A stretch of 64,000 nt of DNA from Caballeronia sp. TF1N1 (GTDB taxonomy: Bacteria; Pseudomonadota; Gammaproteobacteria; Burkholderiales; Burkholderiaceae). Both the position numbers and the translations under genes were made by a program. Shown here piece by piece: positions 54,418 to 63,500 of the stretch (positions are counted from its first letter, which is position 1; each line of letters opens with the position of its first letter). The DNA lies in assembly GCF_022878925.1 (NCBI RefSeq), contig NZ_CP084628.1, forward strand, positions 806,001 through 870,000. Reading direction: 5' to 3'. Under the pieces are notes generated by a model, which worked only from the letters and a program-made list of their open reading frames with translations, was not told the DNA's origin and ran no database searches.

Positions 54418-55509
54418 ATGAGCAGGAGCAACGCTTTATTGCCGTTACTCGGCATCAACAAGCCCATCATTCAGGCGCCGATGGCCGGTGTCACGACGCC
54501 CGCGCTCGCGGCGGCGGTATCGAATGCGGGCGGACTGGGGTCGCTCGGCGTGGGCGCGATGAACGCCGAAGCGGCGCGCAAGGTCATTCGCGAGACGCGC
54601 GCGCTGACCGACAAGCCGTTCAACGTCAACGTGTTCTGTCATAGCCCGGCTAAAGCCGACGCCGCTCTGGAAAGCGCGTGGGTCGAATGGCTCGCGCCCG
54701 TCTTCGCGCGATACGGCGCCACGCCGCCCGCGCGGCTCAGCGAAATCTACACGAGCTTTGTCGTCGATGAAGCCATGCTCAAGGTCTTCGTCGAAGAAAA
54801 GCCGGCTATCGTGAGCTTTCACTTCGGCCTGCCTTCGAAGGACTATATCGATGCCCTCCGTAACGCGGGCATCAAACTGATTGCATCTGCAACTAATGTG
54901 AGTGAAGCGGAGCAAATCGCAAAAGCGGGTATCGATGCGATCGTCGCGCAAGGCATCGAAGCGGGCGGGCATCGCGGTATCTTCGACAGTGAAGCCGACG
55001 ACGATTTTCTCGGCACCTTCGCCCTCACGCGTTTGCTCGTGCGCAAGTTCGACGTACCGGTGATCGCGGCGGGCGGCATCATGGATGGCGCGGGAATCGC
55101 CGCCGCGCTCGCGCTCGGCGCGCAGGCGGCGCAGCTTGGCACGGCTTTCGTTCCGACCACCGAGTCCGCAATCGATGCGGGATATCGTCGCGCGCTTCTG
55201 AGCGATGCCGCGAATCACACCACGCTTACCGCCGTGATATCGGGCCGCCCGGCGCGCAGTCTCGTCAACAAGTTCACGGAACTCGGGCGTGAGGCAAACG
55301 CACCGAACAACCCCGCGTATCCCGTGACTTACGACGCGGGCAAGGCGCTGCATGCGGCCGCCAAGGCACGAGGCGAGTTCGGCTATGGCGCGCAATGGGG
55401 CGGGCAGGCGGCCGCACTCGCGCGCGAAATGTCCGCCGCGGAATTGATGGCGCGGCTCGAAGCGGAACTCGATGAAACGATCGAATCCTTACAGCGTTAT
55501 TCGCGTTGA
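54418..55509 (+). CDS. Nitronate monooxygenase family protein
   Basis: 363 residues from ATG 54418 (GAGAGGA 7 bases upstream; ATG at 54412 is too close). An FMN-binding TIM barrel: QAPMAGVTTPALAAAVSNAG at the start, VNVFCHSPA, the catalytic-His motif EAGGHRGIFDSE near residue 180, and VIAAGGIMDGAGIAAALALG in the phosphate site. It oxidises alkyl nitronates with oxygen, giving protection from nitro compounds; some relatives are enoyl reductases. It has no clear operon partner. Confidence 0.9.
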   Translation: MSRSNALLPLLGINKPIIQAPMAGVTTPALAAAVSNAGGLGSLGVGAMNAEAARKVIRETRALTDKPFNVNVFCHSPAKADAALESAWVEWLAPVFARYGATPPARLSEIYTSFVVDEAMLKVFVEEKPAIVSFHFGLPSKDYIDALRNAGIKLIASATNVSEAEQIAKAGIDAIVAQGIEAGGHRGIFDSEADDDFLGTFALTRLLVRKFDVPVIAAGGIMDGAGIAAALALGAQAAQLGTAFVPTTESAIDAGYRRALLSDAANHTTLTAVISGRPARSLVNKFTELGREANAPNNPAYPVTYDAGKALHAAAKARGEFGYGAQWGGQAAALAREMSAAELMARLEAELDETIESLQRYSR

Positions 55510-55568
55510 ATAGCGGATTCGAGCAAGGCGTCATCACCTCGGCGCTGTAAAGCTTAGTCGAAACGCTT

Positions 55569-55648
55569 CGTTGGTCGGATGGGCAGTCGATGCTTCAATG
55601 TTTCGGTCGCGTTCTTTCGCGGCTTGCCCACGATATCCGAAACCAACG
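55569..55648 (+). promoter_or_regulatory. Structured leader before the dioxygenase gene
   Basis: CGTTGGTCGGATGGGCA (55569-55585) pairs with TGCCC (55625-55629), ATCCG (55635-55639) and ACCAACG (55642-55648), 17 pairs with bulges of 5 and 2 bases. The 39-base loop contains an inner CGCG-TTCTTT-CGCG hairpin (55608-55621). The right arm abuts the ribosome site ACGGAG and ends 9 bases before the ATG. It could control translation or be a read-through structure; I match it to no known riboswitch. Confidence 0.45.
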
Positions 55649-55657
55649 GAGCAACCG

Positions 55658-56593
55658 ATGTCCGATTCCGCTACGCTCGACCACGATTCCGTCCGTCAGC
55701 CCGCCGCCACGCAGGAGCCTTTGCAGGTCCGTCCCATAGGCGGCCGCATTGGCGCCGAAGTGCGCGGCGTGACGCTCTCAGGCGATCTCGACGATACCGC
55801 CATCACTCGCATCAACGACGCGCTGCTCAAGCACAAGGTGCTGTTCTTTCGCGGCCAGTCGCATCTGGACAACGCTTCGCAGGAAGCGTTCGCCGCGCGT
55901 TTTGGCGACACCGTGGCGCATCCCACGGTGCCTTCGAAGGAAGGCACGAGCCGTCTGCTCGAACTCGATTCGAAGCACGGCACGCGCGCCAATTCATGGC
56001 ATACGGATGTCACTTTCGTCGATGCCTATCCGAAGATTTCCATCCTGCGCGGCGTGGTGATCCCGCCCGCCGGCGGCGATACCGTGTGGGGCAACACCGC
56101 CACCGCCTACAGCAACCTGCCGCAGCCCTTGCGCGATCTCGCCGACAACCTCTGGGCGTTGCATTCGAACGCCTACGACTACGCAGCCACGCGCAACGCG
56201 CCCGACACCGAGACGGAGCGCGAGTACCGCAAGCAGTTCACCTCCACGCTCTACGAGACGGAACATCCCGTGGTGCGCGTGCATCCGGAAACGGGTGAAC
56301 GCACGCTCGTGCTGGGTCACTTCGTGCAGCGCTTCGTCGGCCTGTCGCAGCGCGATTCGGACCGACTGCTCGAAATCTTCCACGATCACATTCAGCGCCT
56401 CGAGAACACGGTGCGCTGGCGCTGGACGCAAGGCGATGTCGCGATCTGGGACAACCGCGCGACGCAGCACTACGCGGTGGCGGATTACGGCGATGACCAC
56501 CGCGTCGTGCGTCGCGCGACCGTTCACGGCGACGTGCCCGTTTCCATCGACGGCAGAAAGAGCCGCACCGTCAAGCGCGAAGCACGCGCCTGA
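55658..56593 (+). CDS. TauD/TfdA-type dioxygenase (AtsK-like alkylsulfatase/sulfonate)
   Basis: 311 residues. The Fe(II) facial triad is visible as H-x-D in NSWHTDVTFVDAYPK near residue 113 and the distal His in RATQHYAVADYG near residue 269; the 2-oxoglutarate Arg follows in DHRVVRRATVHG. RGVVIPPAGGDTVWGNTATA and LWALHSNAYDY resemble AtsK, the alkylsulfate dioxygenase of Pseudomonas, more than TauD. It releases sulfite or sulfate from organosulfur compounds under sulfate limitation. It leads an operon with an ABC importer; the start has ACGGAG 6 bases upstream. Confidence 0.88.
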   Translation: MSDSATLDHDSVRQPAATQEPLQVRPIGGRIGAEVRGVTLSGDLDDTAITRINDALLKHKVLFFRGQSHLDNASQEAFAARFGDTVAHPTVPSKEGTSRLLELDSKHGTRANSWHTDVTFVDAYPKISILRGVVIPPAGGDTVWGNTATAYSNLPQPLRDLADNLWALHSNAYDYAATRNAPDTETEREYRKQFTSTLYETEHPVVRVHPETGERTLVLGHFVQRFVGLSQRDSDRLLEIFHDHIQRLENTVRWRWTQGDVAIWDNRATQHYAVADYGDDHRVVRRATVHGDVPVSIDGRKSRTVKREARA

Positions 56594-56601
56594 ATGCCCT
56601 C

Positions 56602-56629
56602 ACTGGCGATGACGCGGGTCATCGCCAGT
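56602..56629. repeat. Intercistronic hairpin (REP-like), related to 49780-49815
   Basis: ACTGGCGATGAC (56602-56613), loop GCGG, GTCATCGCCAGT (56618-56629): a perfect 12-bp stem in the 64-base gap between the dioxygenase and binding-protein genes. No T-run follows. It may stabilise the upstream message or weaken read-through. The core matches the other hairpin at 49780. Confidence 0.6.
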
Positions 56630-56657
56630 CGATCATCGAATAACGCCGAAGGACAAG

Positions 56658-57719
56658 ATGACAACGAGATTCGCGCGCTTCGCGGGCGCTCTTTTGTGCG
56701 CCGCATTCGTTTCCATCTCGCACGCCGCGGCGCCGGAAACGGTGCGCATCGGCGTCGCGCAGCAGGGCGCGGGCGACCCGCCCACGTTCGGCGGCTCGCC
56801 TGCCGCCACCGCGCAATTGCAGCATCGTGTCGAGGATGCATTGCAGGGCGATCACATCAAGGTCGAGTGGATCTTCTTCAAGGGCGCGGGTCCGGCCGTG
56901 AACGAGGCGCTCGCCAACAAGCAAATCGACTTCGCGTATCAGGGTGACTTGCCTGCGGTGCTCGGACGCGCGAACGGCCTGAAGACGCACTTGCTGCTCG
57001 AATCGAATGTGCGCGCGGGCGTGTATGTCGCGGTGCCGCCGGACTCCGACATCAAGTCGGTGAAAGACCTCAAGGGCAAGCGCGTGGCGATTTTTCGGGG
57101 CACGAATCTGCAGCTCGTGGCGGATAACGTGCTCAAGGAAAACGGCCTGACCGAACGCGATCTACGCGTCATCAATCTCGATACGGCCGCGGCGCAGGCA
57201 GCGCTTGCGTCGAAGGGCGTCGATGCCGTGTTTCTCGACTACTCGCTCTTCAAGTTGCAGCGCCAGGGTCTCGCGAAGATCGTTTATGCGTCGCGCGATG
57301 GCGGCATGCAACTGACGCGGCAAGCGCATCTGCTCGTACTCGACGACTTCGAAAGCGCGCATCCCGACGTGGTGCAAAAGGTCGTGACTTCGGTGGTGCA
57401 GGCCGCGCAATGGTCGTCCGACGAAGGCAATCGCAATGCGCTCTTCACGTTGTGGTCGAAGAGCGGCGTGCCGTCGGAGTCGTGGGCATCGGAGTATGCG
57501 AATCAGCCTTTGAAGGACCGCAATTCGCCGCTCATCGATCCATTCGTGCAGGCACGCTATCAGTCCGTCGCCGATGACGCCTTGCGGCTGAACCTCATTC
57601 GCCAACCTGTCAGCGTGAACGGCTGGTTCGAGCCGAAGTATCTCGATCAGGCGCTCAAGTCGCTCAAGCTCGAAAGCTACTGGCCGCGCTTCGATGCGTC
57701 GGGCAAGCCGGTCGCCTGA
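56658..57719 (+). CDS. ABC transporter substrate-binding protein, sulfonate/sulfate-ester type
   Basis: 353 residues. A signal peptide (RFARFAGALLCAAFVSISHA) precedes a two-lobe binding protein of the SsuA/TauA/AtsR class: VRIGVAQQGAGDPPTFGGSP, DHIKVEWIFFKGAGPAVNEA, NKQIDFAYQGDLPAVLGRAN, and SVKDLKGKRVAIFRGTNLQL. It delivers organosulfur ligands to the two permeases downstream. GAAGGA precedes the ATG. Confidence 0.87.
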   Translation: MTTRFARFAGALLCAAFVSISHAAAPETVRIGVAQQGAGDPPTFGGSPAATAQLQHRVEDALQGDHIKVEWIFFKGAGPAVNEALANKQIDFAYQGDLPAVLGRANGLKTHLLLESNVRAGVYVAVPPDSDIKSVKDLKGKRVAIFRGTNLQLVADNVLKENGLTERDLRVINLDTAAAQAALASKGVDAVFLDYSLFKLQRQGLAKIVYASRDGGMQLTRQAHLLVLDDFESAHPDVVQKVVTSVVQAAQWSSDEGNRNALFTLWSKSGVPSESWASEYANQPLKDRNSPLIDPFVQARYQSVADDALRLNLIRQPVSVNGWFEPKYLDQALKSLKLESYWPRFDASGKPVA

Positions 57720-57748
57720 CCCGCTTCTTTCTCAACGGAGAACTTCCG

Positions 57749-58579
57749 ATGGCGAATGCTCTCTCGCGTGTGCTGGTGCCGGCGGCACGCCGCAACGCTT
57801 CGGTCGCGCGCGCATCCGGCGGCACGGCGCGTTCGCTTGGCTGGGCCGTATTGCCGTGGCTTCTGCCGCTCGCCTGCGCGTTGCTATGGGTGCTGGGCTC
57901 GCGTCTTGGATGGATCTCCGCGCAGGTTCTGCCGCCGCCCTCGCTGGTCTTCGATACCCTTGCCGCGCTCATCAAGAGCGGCGAACTATGGATGCACTTG
58001 GGCGCGAGCATGTCGCGCGCGGCTGTCGGCTTTGGCGGCGGCGTGGTGCTCGGCATTTTGCTAGGCGGCGTGCTCGGCCTGTCGCGCACGGTCGAGGCGT
58101 ATGTGCTGCCGAGCTTCAACGCGATCGTGCAGGTGCCCGTGCTCGGCTGGCTGCCGTTTCTGATGATCGTGGTGGGCATCGGTGAGCCGTTGAAGTATCT
58201 GCTCATCGGTCATGCCGCGCTCGTGCCGGTGACCCTGAGCACCTTGCAGGGCTTTCGCAGCACCCCGCCCGAGTTGCGTGAGGTCGCGGCGGTGTATCGC
58301 TATACGCGCTGGCAAACCATTTTGCGTGTGGTCTTGCCCTCGTCGGTGCCGATGATCGGCACGGGCATTCGCCTCGCCTTCACCAAAGCATGGCTGACGC
58401 TCGTGGTCGTGGAACTCGTGGCATCGTCGGAAGGGCTCGGCTATCTGATCGTGTACGGACGCCAGCTCTTTCAGCTCGATCTGGTGCTGGCTTCGGTCTT
58501 GATCGTGGGCGCGGTCGGCTATGTCGCCGATCGCTTGTTGACCGCGCTCGAGCGCAAGTTGCAGCGCGGCGCGGTCTAG
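57749..58579 (+). CDS. ABC transporter permease 1 (organosulfur type)
   Basis: 276 residues with six spans. The binding-protein-dependent permease signature (EAA loop) is visible in ELREVAAVYRYTRWQTILRVVLPSSVP near residue 175, where it contacts the ATPase. It is the SsuC/TauC type. ACGGAGA precedes the ATG, and the gap to the second permease is 9 bases. Confidence 0.9.
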   Translation: MANALSRVLVPAARRNASVARASGGTARSLGWAVLPWLLPLACALLWVLGSRLGWISAQVLPPPSLVFDTLAALIKSGELWMHLGASMSRAAVGFGGGVVLGILLGGVLGLSRTVEAYVLPSFNAIVQVPVLGWLPFLMIVVGIGEPLKYLLIGHAALVPVTLSTLQGFRSTPPELREVAAVYRYTRWQTILRVVLPSSVPMIGTGIRLAFTKAWLTLVVVELVASSEGLGYLIVYGRQLFQLDLVLASVLIVGAVGYVADRLLTALERKLQRGAV

Positions 58580-58588
58580 GAGCGGACG

Positions 58589-59380
58589 ATGTCATCGATA
58601 GAACTCGAAGCAGTCCCGCGTGTTGCCATGCCGAAGCGCTGGCGCGGCTTCGTGCTGCCGCTCGCGGCGCTGGCGATATGGTGGCTCGTATCGCGCGATG
58701 CCAAGCCCGCCCACGGCATGATGGTGTCGCCCGCGCAAGTGCTGCATGTCGCGTGGGAACAGTTGCGTAGCGGCGCGCTGGCGCGTGCGTTGTCGGCGTC
58801 GCTTGCGCGGGAGTTGACGGGCTTTGTGATCGGCACTTCGCTCGGGCTCGCGCTCGGCGCGTTGCTGGGTGTGTCGAAGCTCGCGAACCGCGCCATTGCG
58901 CCGAGCTTCAACACCTTCAAGCAAGTGTCGCTGTTCGCGTGGATTCCGCTCATCTCCGTGTGGTTCGGTCTCGGCGATGTCGCGAAGGTCGTGTTCCTGT
59001 CGCTCGCCGCGCTGGTTCCGGTCGTGATGCATACGAGCGACGGCATCCGCGCCGTGCCGCCGCGTTTTCTCGAAGTGGCGCGCGCGTATCGCTACGGCAA
59101 GTTGCAGACGCTCGCGTTCGTGGTGCTGCCGGCCGCGCTGCCTTCGATCTTCACGGGCATCTATCTCGCGCTCATCTATTCGTGGCTCGCGACGCTCGGT
59201 GCGGAGTATCTGCTCGTCGCGGGAAGCGGGATCGGCAATACGCTCGTGGATGGCAGCGAGCAGTTTCGGATGGATCTCGTCGTATTCGGCGTGATCGTCG
59301 TGGGAATAACGGGGTGGGCGCTCAACGCGCTCGCGCGTGCGGTGCAGCGGCGCTGGTTCAGCGAAGCGCGCGCGGCTTGA
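58589..59380 (+). CDS. ABC transporter permease 2 (organosulfur type)
   Basis: 263 residues, six spans, EAA loop PPRFLEVARAYRYGKLQTLA near residue 156. It is a paralogue of the preceding permease; the two probably form the heterodimeric channel, as in ats-type sulfate-ester importers rather than the single-permease ssu type. The ATG follows TAGGAGCGG. Confidence 0.9.
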   Translation: MSSIELEAVPRVAMPKRWRGFVLPLAALAIWWLVSRDAKPAHGMMVSPAQVLHVAWEQLRSGALARALSASLARELTGFVIGTSLGLALGALLGVSKLANRAIAPSFNTFKQVSLFAWIPLISVWFGLGDVAKVVFLSLAALVPVVMHTSDGIRAVPPRFLEVARAYRYGKLQTLAFVVLPAALPSIFTGIYLALIYSWLATLGAEYLLVAGSGIGNTLVDGSEQFRMDLVVFGVIVVGITGWALNALARAVQRRWFSEARAA

Positions 59381-59391
59381 GGAGAATGACG

Positions 59392-60159
59392 ATGGCAGCG
59401 ATACCAACGATGGCAACGGACACGAGCGGCCTCGCGCTGCGGCGGGTGAGCAAGCGTTATGAGGGCGATGCCGGTGCGCCCGTGCTGGATCGTATCGACC
59501 TCTCGATCCGAAGCGGCGAGTTCGTGAGTATCGTCGGGGCGAGCGGTTGCGGGAAGTCGACGCTCTTGCGGTTGATCGCAGGCCTCGATGCGTCGTACGA
59601 AGGCGAGATCGAATTCGGCGGCGAGCGCGTGGTCTCGACGGATCTTTCGCGCGGCATCGTGTTTCAGGATCATCGTCTGTTTCCATGGCTGAACGTCGAA
59701 CAGAACGTCGCGGTGGCCTTGCGCAACGCGCCTTTGAGCAAGCACGAGAAAGCGCGTGCGGTAGCCGAGCATGTGGCGCTCGTCGGCCTCGAGGGGTGCG
59801 AGGGACAGTATCCGCATCAGCTCTCGGGCGGCATGGCGCAGCGTGTCGCCATTGCGCGAGGGCTCGTCAACCGGCCGCGTTTGCTCTTGCTCGATGAACC
59901 GTTCGGCGCACTCGATGCGCTCACGCGCGCACGGCTCCAGGACGAACTGCAACGCATCTGGGCGCAGGAGCGCATCACGATGGTCCTCGTCACGCATGAC
60001 GTCGAGGAGGCGGTGCTGCTCTCGGATCGCATCGTGGTGATGGAAGCGCGTCCGGGACGTATCGTGGATGTCGACCTGCCGCGTCCGCGCAAGCGCGGCA
60101 GTCTCGATGTCGTCGCGCTCAGGGACGGTATTCTCGAAGGGTTCTTTCACGAAGCGTAG
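59392..60159 (+). CDS. ABC transporter ATP-binding protein (organosulfur type)
   Basis: 255 residues. Walker A VGASGCGKSTLLRLIAG (near residue 48), Q-loop GIVFQDHRLFPWL, signature QLSGGMAQRVAIARGL, Walker B LLLLDEPFGALDALTR and the switch His in LVTHDVEEAV are all intact. It is SsuB/TauB-like. The start at 59392 is 7 bases after GAGGAG; ATG 59386 would be too close. It energises the two permeases and closes the operon. Confidence 0.92.
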   Translation: MAAIPTMATDTSGLALRRVSKRYEGDAGAPVLDRIDLSIRSGEFVSIVGASGCGKSTLLRLIAGLDASYEGEIEFGGERVVSTDLSRGIVFQDHRLFPWLNVEQNVAVALRNAPLSKHEKARAVAEHVALVGLEGCEGQYPHQLSGGMAQRVAIARGLVNRPRLLLLDEPFGALDALTRARLQDELQRIWAQERITMVLVTHDVEEAVLLSDRIVVMEARPGRIVDVDLPRPRKRGSLDVVALRDGILEGFFHEA

Positions 60160-60180
60160 AAGCGCTGCCAGACAGCGCTC

Positions 60181-60210
60181 GTCGCCGTCGCCATCGCCAT
60201 CGCCATCGCC
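60181..60210. repeat. Hexanucleotide tandem repeat (RTCGCC)x5
   Basis: Five consecutive 6-base units, GTCGCC twice then ATCGCC three times, 21 bases after the ATPase gene. It is a short low-complexity repeat prone to length change. No hairpin forms on it. Confidence 0.8.
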
Positions 60211-60408
60211 GTGAAATAAAAATCGAACGGATTCGACGGCCAGTCAAGGCTTATATTCGTGAAGCGGCCCGCGCCGGCCGTTTATGTTCAACGCTCTGGC
60301 TGACCACTCGCGTCACGCCATACATGTCTGCCCGCCTTGCAAGCACGCTTCGACGCCCGTTGCGCGCGCGGTAATATAGACTGATACCTTTGTTCTTCGA
60401 GGCGGTCC

Positions 60409-60561
60409 ATGACCAGCAAGCACGCAATCGACGTCCGTCTTACGGAACATCTCGCGGTTTTCGTCAGGGCGCGCTCAGGCCTTGCTCGCGAAGCCGGACT
60501 TCTCCCGGAGGCAAGGCGCCTGGACCACAGCGACAATGCGCCGATGCGGGAGAAGTCATGA
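60409..60561 (+). CDS. Small ORF coupled to the CheB/CheR kinase; ParD-antitoxin-like start
   Basis: 50 residues, ATG 60409 to TGA 60559-60561, with GAGGCGG before the start. The beginning HAIDVRLTEHLAVFVRARSG resembles the N-terminal strand-helix of ParD-type antitoxins (VxLTxxLxxFV), but the rest (LAREAGLLPEARRLDHSDN) does not continue the pattern. No ParE toxin is adjacent. The stop overlaps the kinase start as ATGA, so it could act as a translational leader. It may be a shortened antitoxin gene or chance likeness. The 249 bases before it hold only the tandem repeat and probable promoter. Confidence 0.45.
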   Translation: MTSKHAIDVRLTEHLAVFVRARSGLAREAGLLPEARRLDHSDNAPMREKS

Positions 60562-63500
60562 CACCGGCAACCGACTTCCCCATTGTCGGCGTCGGCGCGT
60601 CCGCGGGCGGCGTCGAGGCGCTGGAAGGCTTCTTTCGCGGCATGCCGGAAAAGCCAGGCCTCGCTTGCGTGATCATCACGCACCTGAGCCCGGACCGTAT
60701 CAGCTTGTTGCCGGAGATTGTTTCGCGTTTTACGCCAATGCAGGTACACGCGATTGCCGAAGGCGAGCCGATCGAGATCGATAGCGTCTATCTCTTGCCG
60801 CGCGATGCCATCGTCAGCGTCTCGAACCGGACCTTGCACGTGCAGTCACTGGACAAGCCGCGTCGCGAGCGCAAGCCGATCGACCATTTTCTGAGCACGC
60901 TCGCGCTCGATATCGGCGAACTGTCGGCAGGCGTCATTCTCTCAGGCGGCGATTCGGACGGCACGCTCGGCATCAAGGCGATCAAGGAGCGGGGCGGACT
61001 GACGCTCGCACAGGTTGCGGACGGCTTCGGACCGCATCACCCGGACATGCCCAATAGCGCCATTGCCACTGGCCTGGTCGATTTCGCCGTGGCGGTCGAC
61101 CAAATGGGCGCGAAGCTCGCGAGCTTTGCCGCCGGCGCCTTCAGGCTCGATTCCGTCGTGGAAGAGCCCGAAGTCGAAGCCGCCGCGAAAGCATTCGACG
61201 AGGCGCGAGAAGCCATTTACGGCATCTTGCGCGATAACGTCGGACACGACTTCAGCGGCTACAAGGTCAAGACTTTTTCGCGGCGGGTGCAGCGGCGCAT
61301 GCAGGTCCGGGCGATGGCAACTCCGGAGAGTTATGTAGCGCGGCTCGCGGCCGATCCGCAGGAAGTGACGGCACTGTTTCGCGATCTCTTGATCAACGTC
61401 ACGAGCTTTTTCCGCGATGAGCACGCGTTCGAGAGTCTCGCCACACTCGTCCTGCCGAAGCTTTTCGAAGGCCGCACCGCCGAGGATGTCGTGCGTGTCT
61501 GGGTGCCGGGCTGCGCCACGGGCGAGGAAGTGTATTCCATCGCCATGCTGATGTCCGAACAGATCGCAGGTGTCGAGAAGGCGCCGCGCATCCAGATCTT
61601 CGCCACCGATATCGACGACGGAGCGCTCACGGTGGCGCGTGCGGCGCGCTATCCGCTGGCGTTGCTCGACAATGTATCGCAAGAGCGGCGCGACCGTTTC
61701 TTCGTGCCGGACGGCAGCAGCTTCGTGGTGGCCAAGGAAGTGCGCGAACTGTGCATCTTTTCGCCGCACAGCGTCATTCGCGATCCGCCTTTCTCACGCA
61801 TCGATCTCGTGTCGTGCCGCAATCTCCTCATCTACTTCGGAATCGAGGTCCAGAATCAGGTCATTCCGACCTTCCACTATGCGCTGCGCCCGGACGGTTT
61901 TCTGTTCCTCGGCCCGTCGGAGAACGTGAGCCAGTTCGACGAGTTGTTCGTTCCGCTCGACAAGAAGCACAGGCTTTTCAAGCGCCGCGCCGATGTCGTG
62001 TCGCAAGTGCGTCTGCCGCTCGCGGTATCCGCGCTGACTATCGGCCATCTGTCCGCGTTGACGCCAAGCCGTCCGCCCCTGGGCGGCGCCGCGCTGCGCC
62101 TGGCTGTCGACGGTCATATGATCGACCGCTTCACGCCGCCGCACGTGCTCGTGACGCGCGATGGCGATGTCGTCTACTACTCGGGCCGCACCGGCAAATA
62201 TCTCGAGGCAGCGCCCGGCATGCCGACGCGCCAGCTATTCGCAATGGCGCGCAAGGGGCTGGGCCTCGACTTGCGCTCGGTGTTTCGCGAAGCGGTCGAC
62301 TCGGGCCGCACGATCGCGCGAGAGGGGGTGGTGGTCGAGGGCGAGGACGGCCGTGTACAGGTGATCAATCTGACCATCGAGCCGCTCGTCCAGCAAGCGC
62401 CGGGTGAGCGCATGTATCTCGTCGTGTTCCAGGACCAAGGGCCCGTGCTCACGCGCGAAGAGGCGCTTGCGCGCGCCGAGGCCATGCACGACGGCACCGC
62501 GGAGCAAATCGAAAAGGAACTACGGGATACCCGTGAGCGCCTGCAATCGATGATAGAGGAATACGAGACCGCGCTCGAAGAACTCAAGTCGTCGAACGAA
62601 GAGTTGGTTTCGGTCAACGAGGAACTGCAATCGTCGAACGAAGAGCTGGAGGCGTCCAAGGAAGAGCTCGTCTCGCTCAACGAGGAGTTGCACACCGTCA
62701 ATCTGGAACTGAATGGCAAGATCGACGCGCTCGACCGCTCGAACAGCGATCTTCAGAACCTGTTCGAAAGCACGTCGGTCGCCACCGTGTTTCTCGACCG
62801 GCAATTTTCCATTCGCTCATTTACCCCGGCAATGGCCGATATCTTCCATATCCGTCCGGTCGATCGCGGGCGTCCCATATCGGAGCTCGTCAGCCGTCTC
62901 GACCTTCCGGGGCTGGAAGAAGGCATCCGTGAGGTATTCAGGAGTCAGGAAACACGCGAACAGCAGGTCAGCAGCAAGGATGGGCTGAATCATTTCCTCG
63001 TGCGTCTCGCACCTTATCTCAACGGCGATCGCAAGATCGACGGTGTGGTCATTGCTTTCGTCGATATCACGGGAATGGTTCATGCTGAAGGTAGACAGGA
63101 CGTTTTGATTGCGGAACTGCAACACAGGACGCGAAATCTGTTGTCGGTGATTCAGTCGATCGCGCAACAGACGCTCTCGGGCGACGAAGCGCTCGACACG
63201 TTCACGAGTCGCCTCGCCGCGCTTGGCAGGCTGCAGGGCTTGATCGGCGAAGCGAACGGGCATCTGATCAATTTGGGTGACATCGTTCGCCTTGAATTCG
63301 AGGCGCTCGGTGTCGGCAGCAGCGACAGGGTCTCGGTGAGTGGACCGGTCGTGCCGCTCGGCTTTCGCAACGTTCAGACGATCGCGCTCGTGCTTCACGA
63401 ACTTGCGACCAACGCGCTCAAGTACGGCGCGTTGAAGCATCAAGGCGCACGGCTCGTCGTCAGCTGGATTGTCGAGAAGAGAGAGTCCGGGCCGGAATGG

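Noticed and set aside
60181..60210. Tandem repeat as a CRISPR array
   Set aside because: Units are 6 bases, contiguous, with no spacers and no cas gene nearby.
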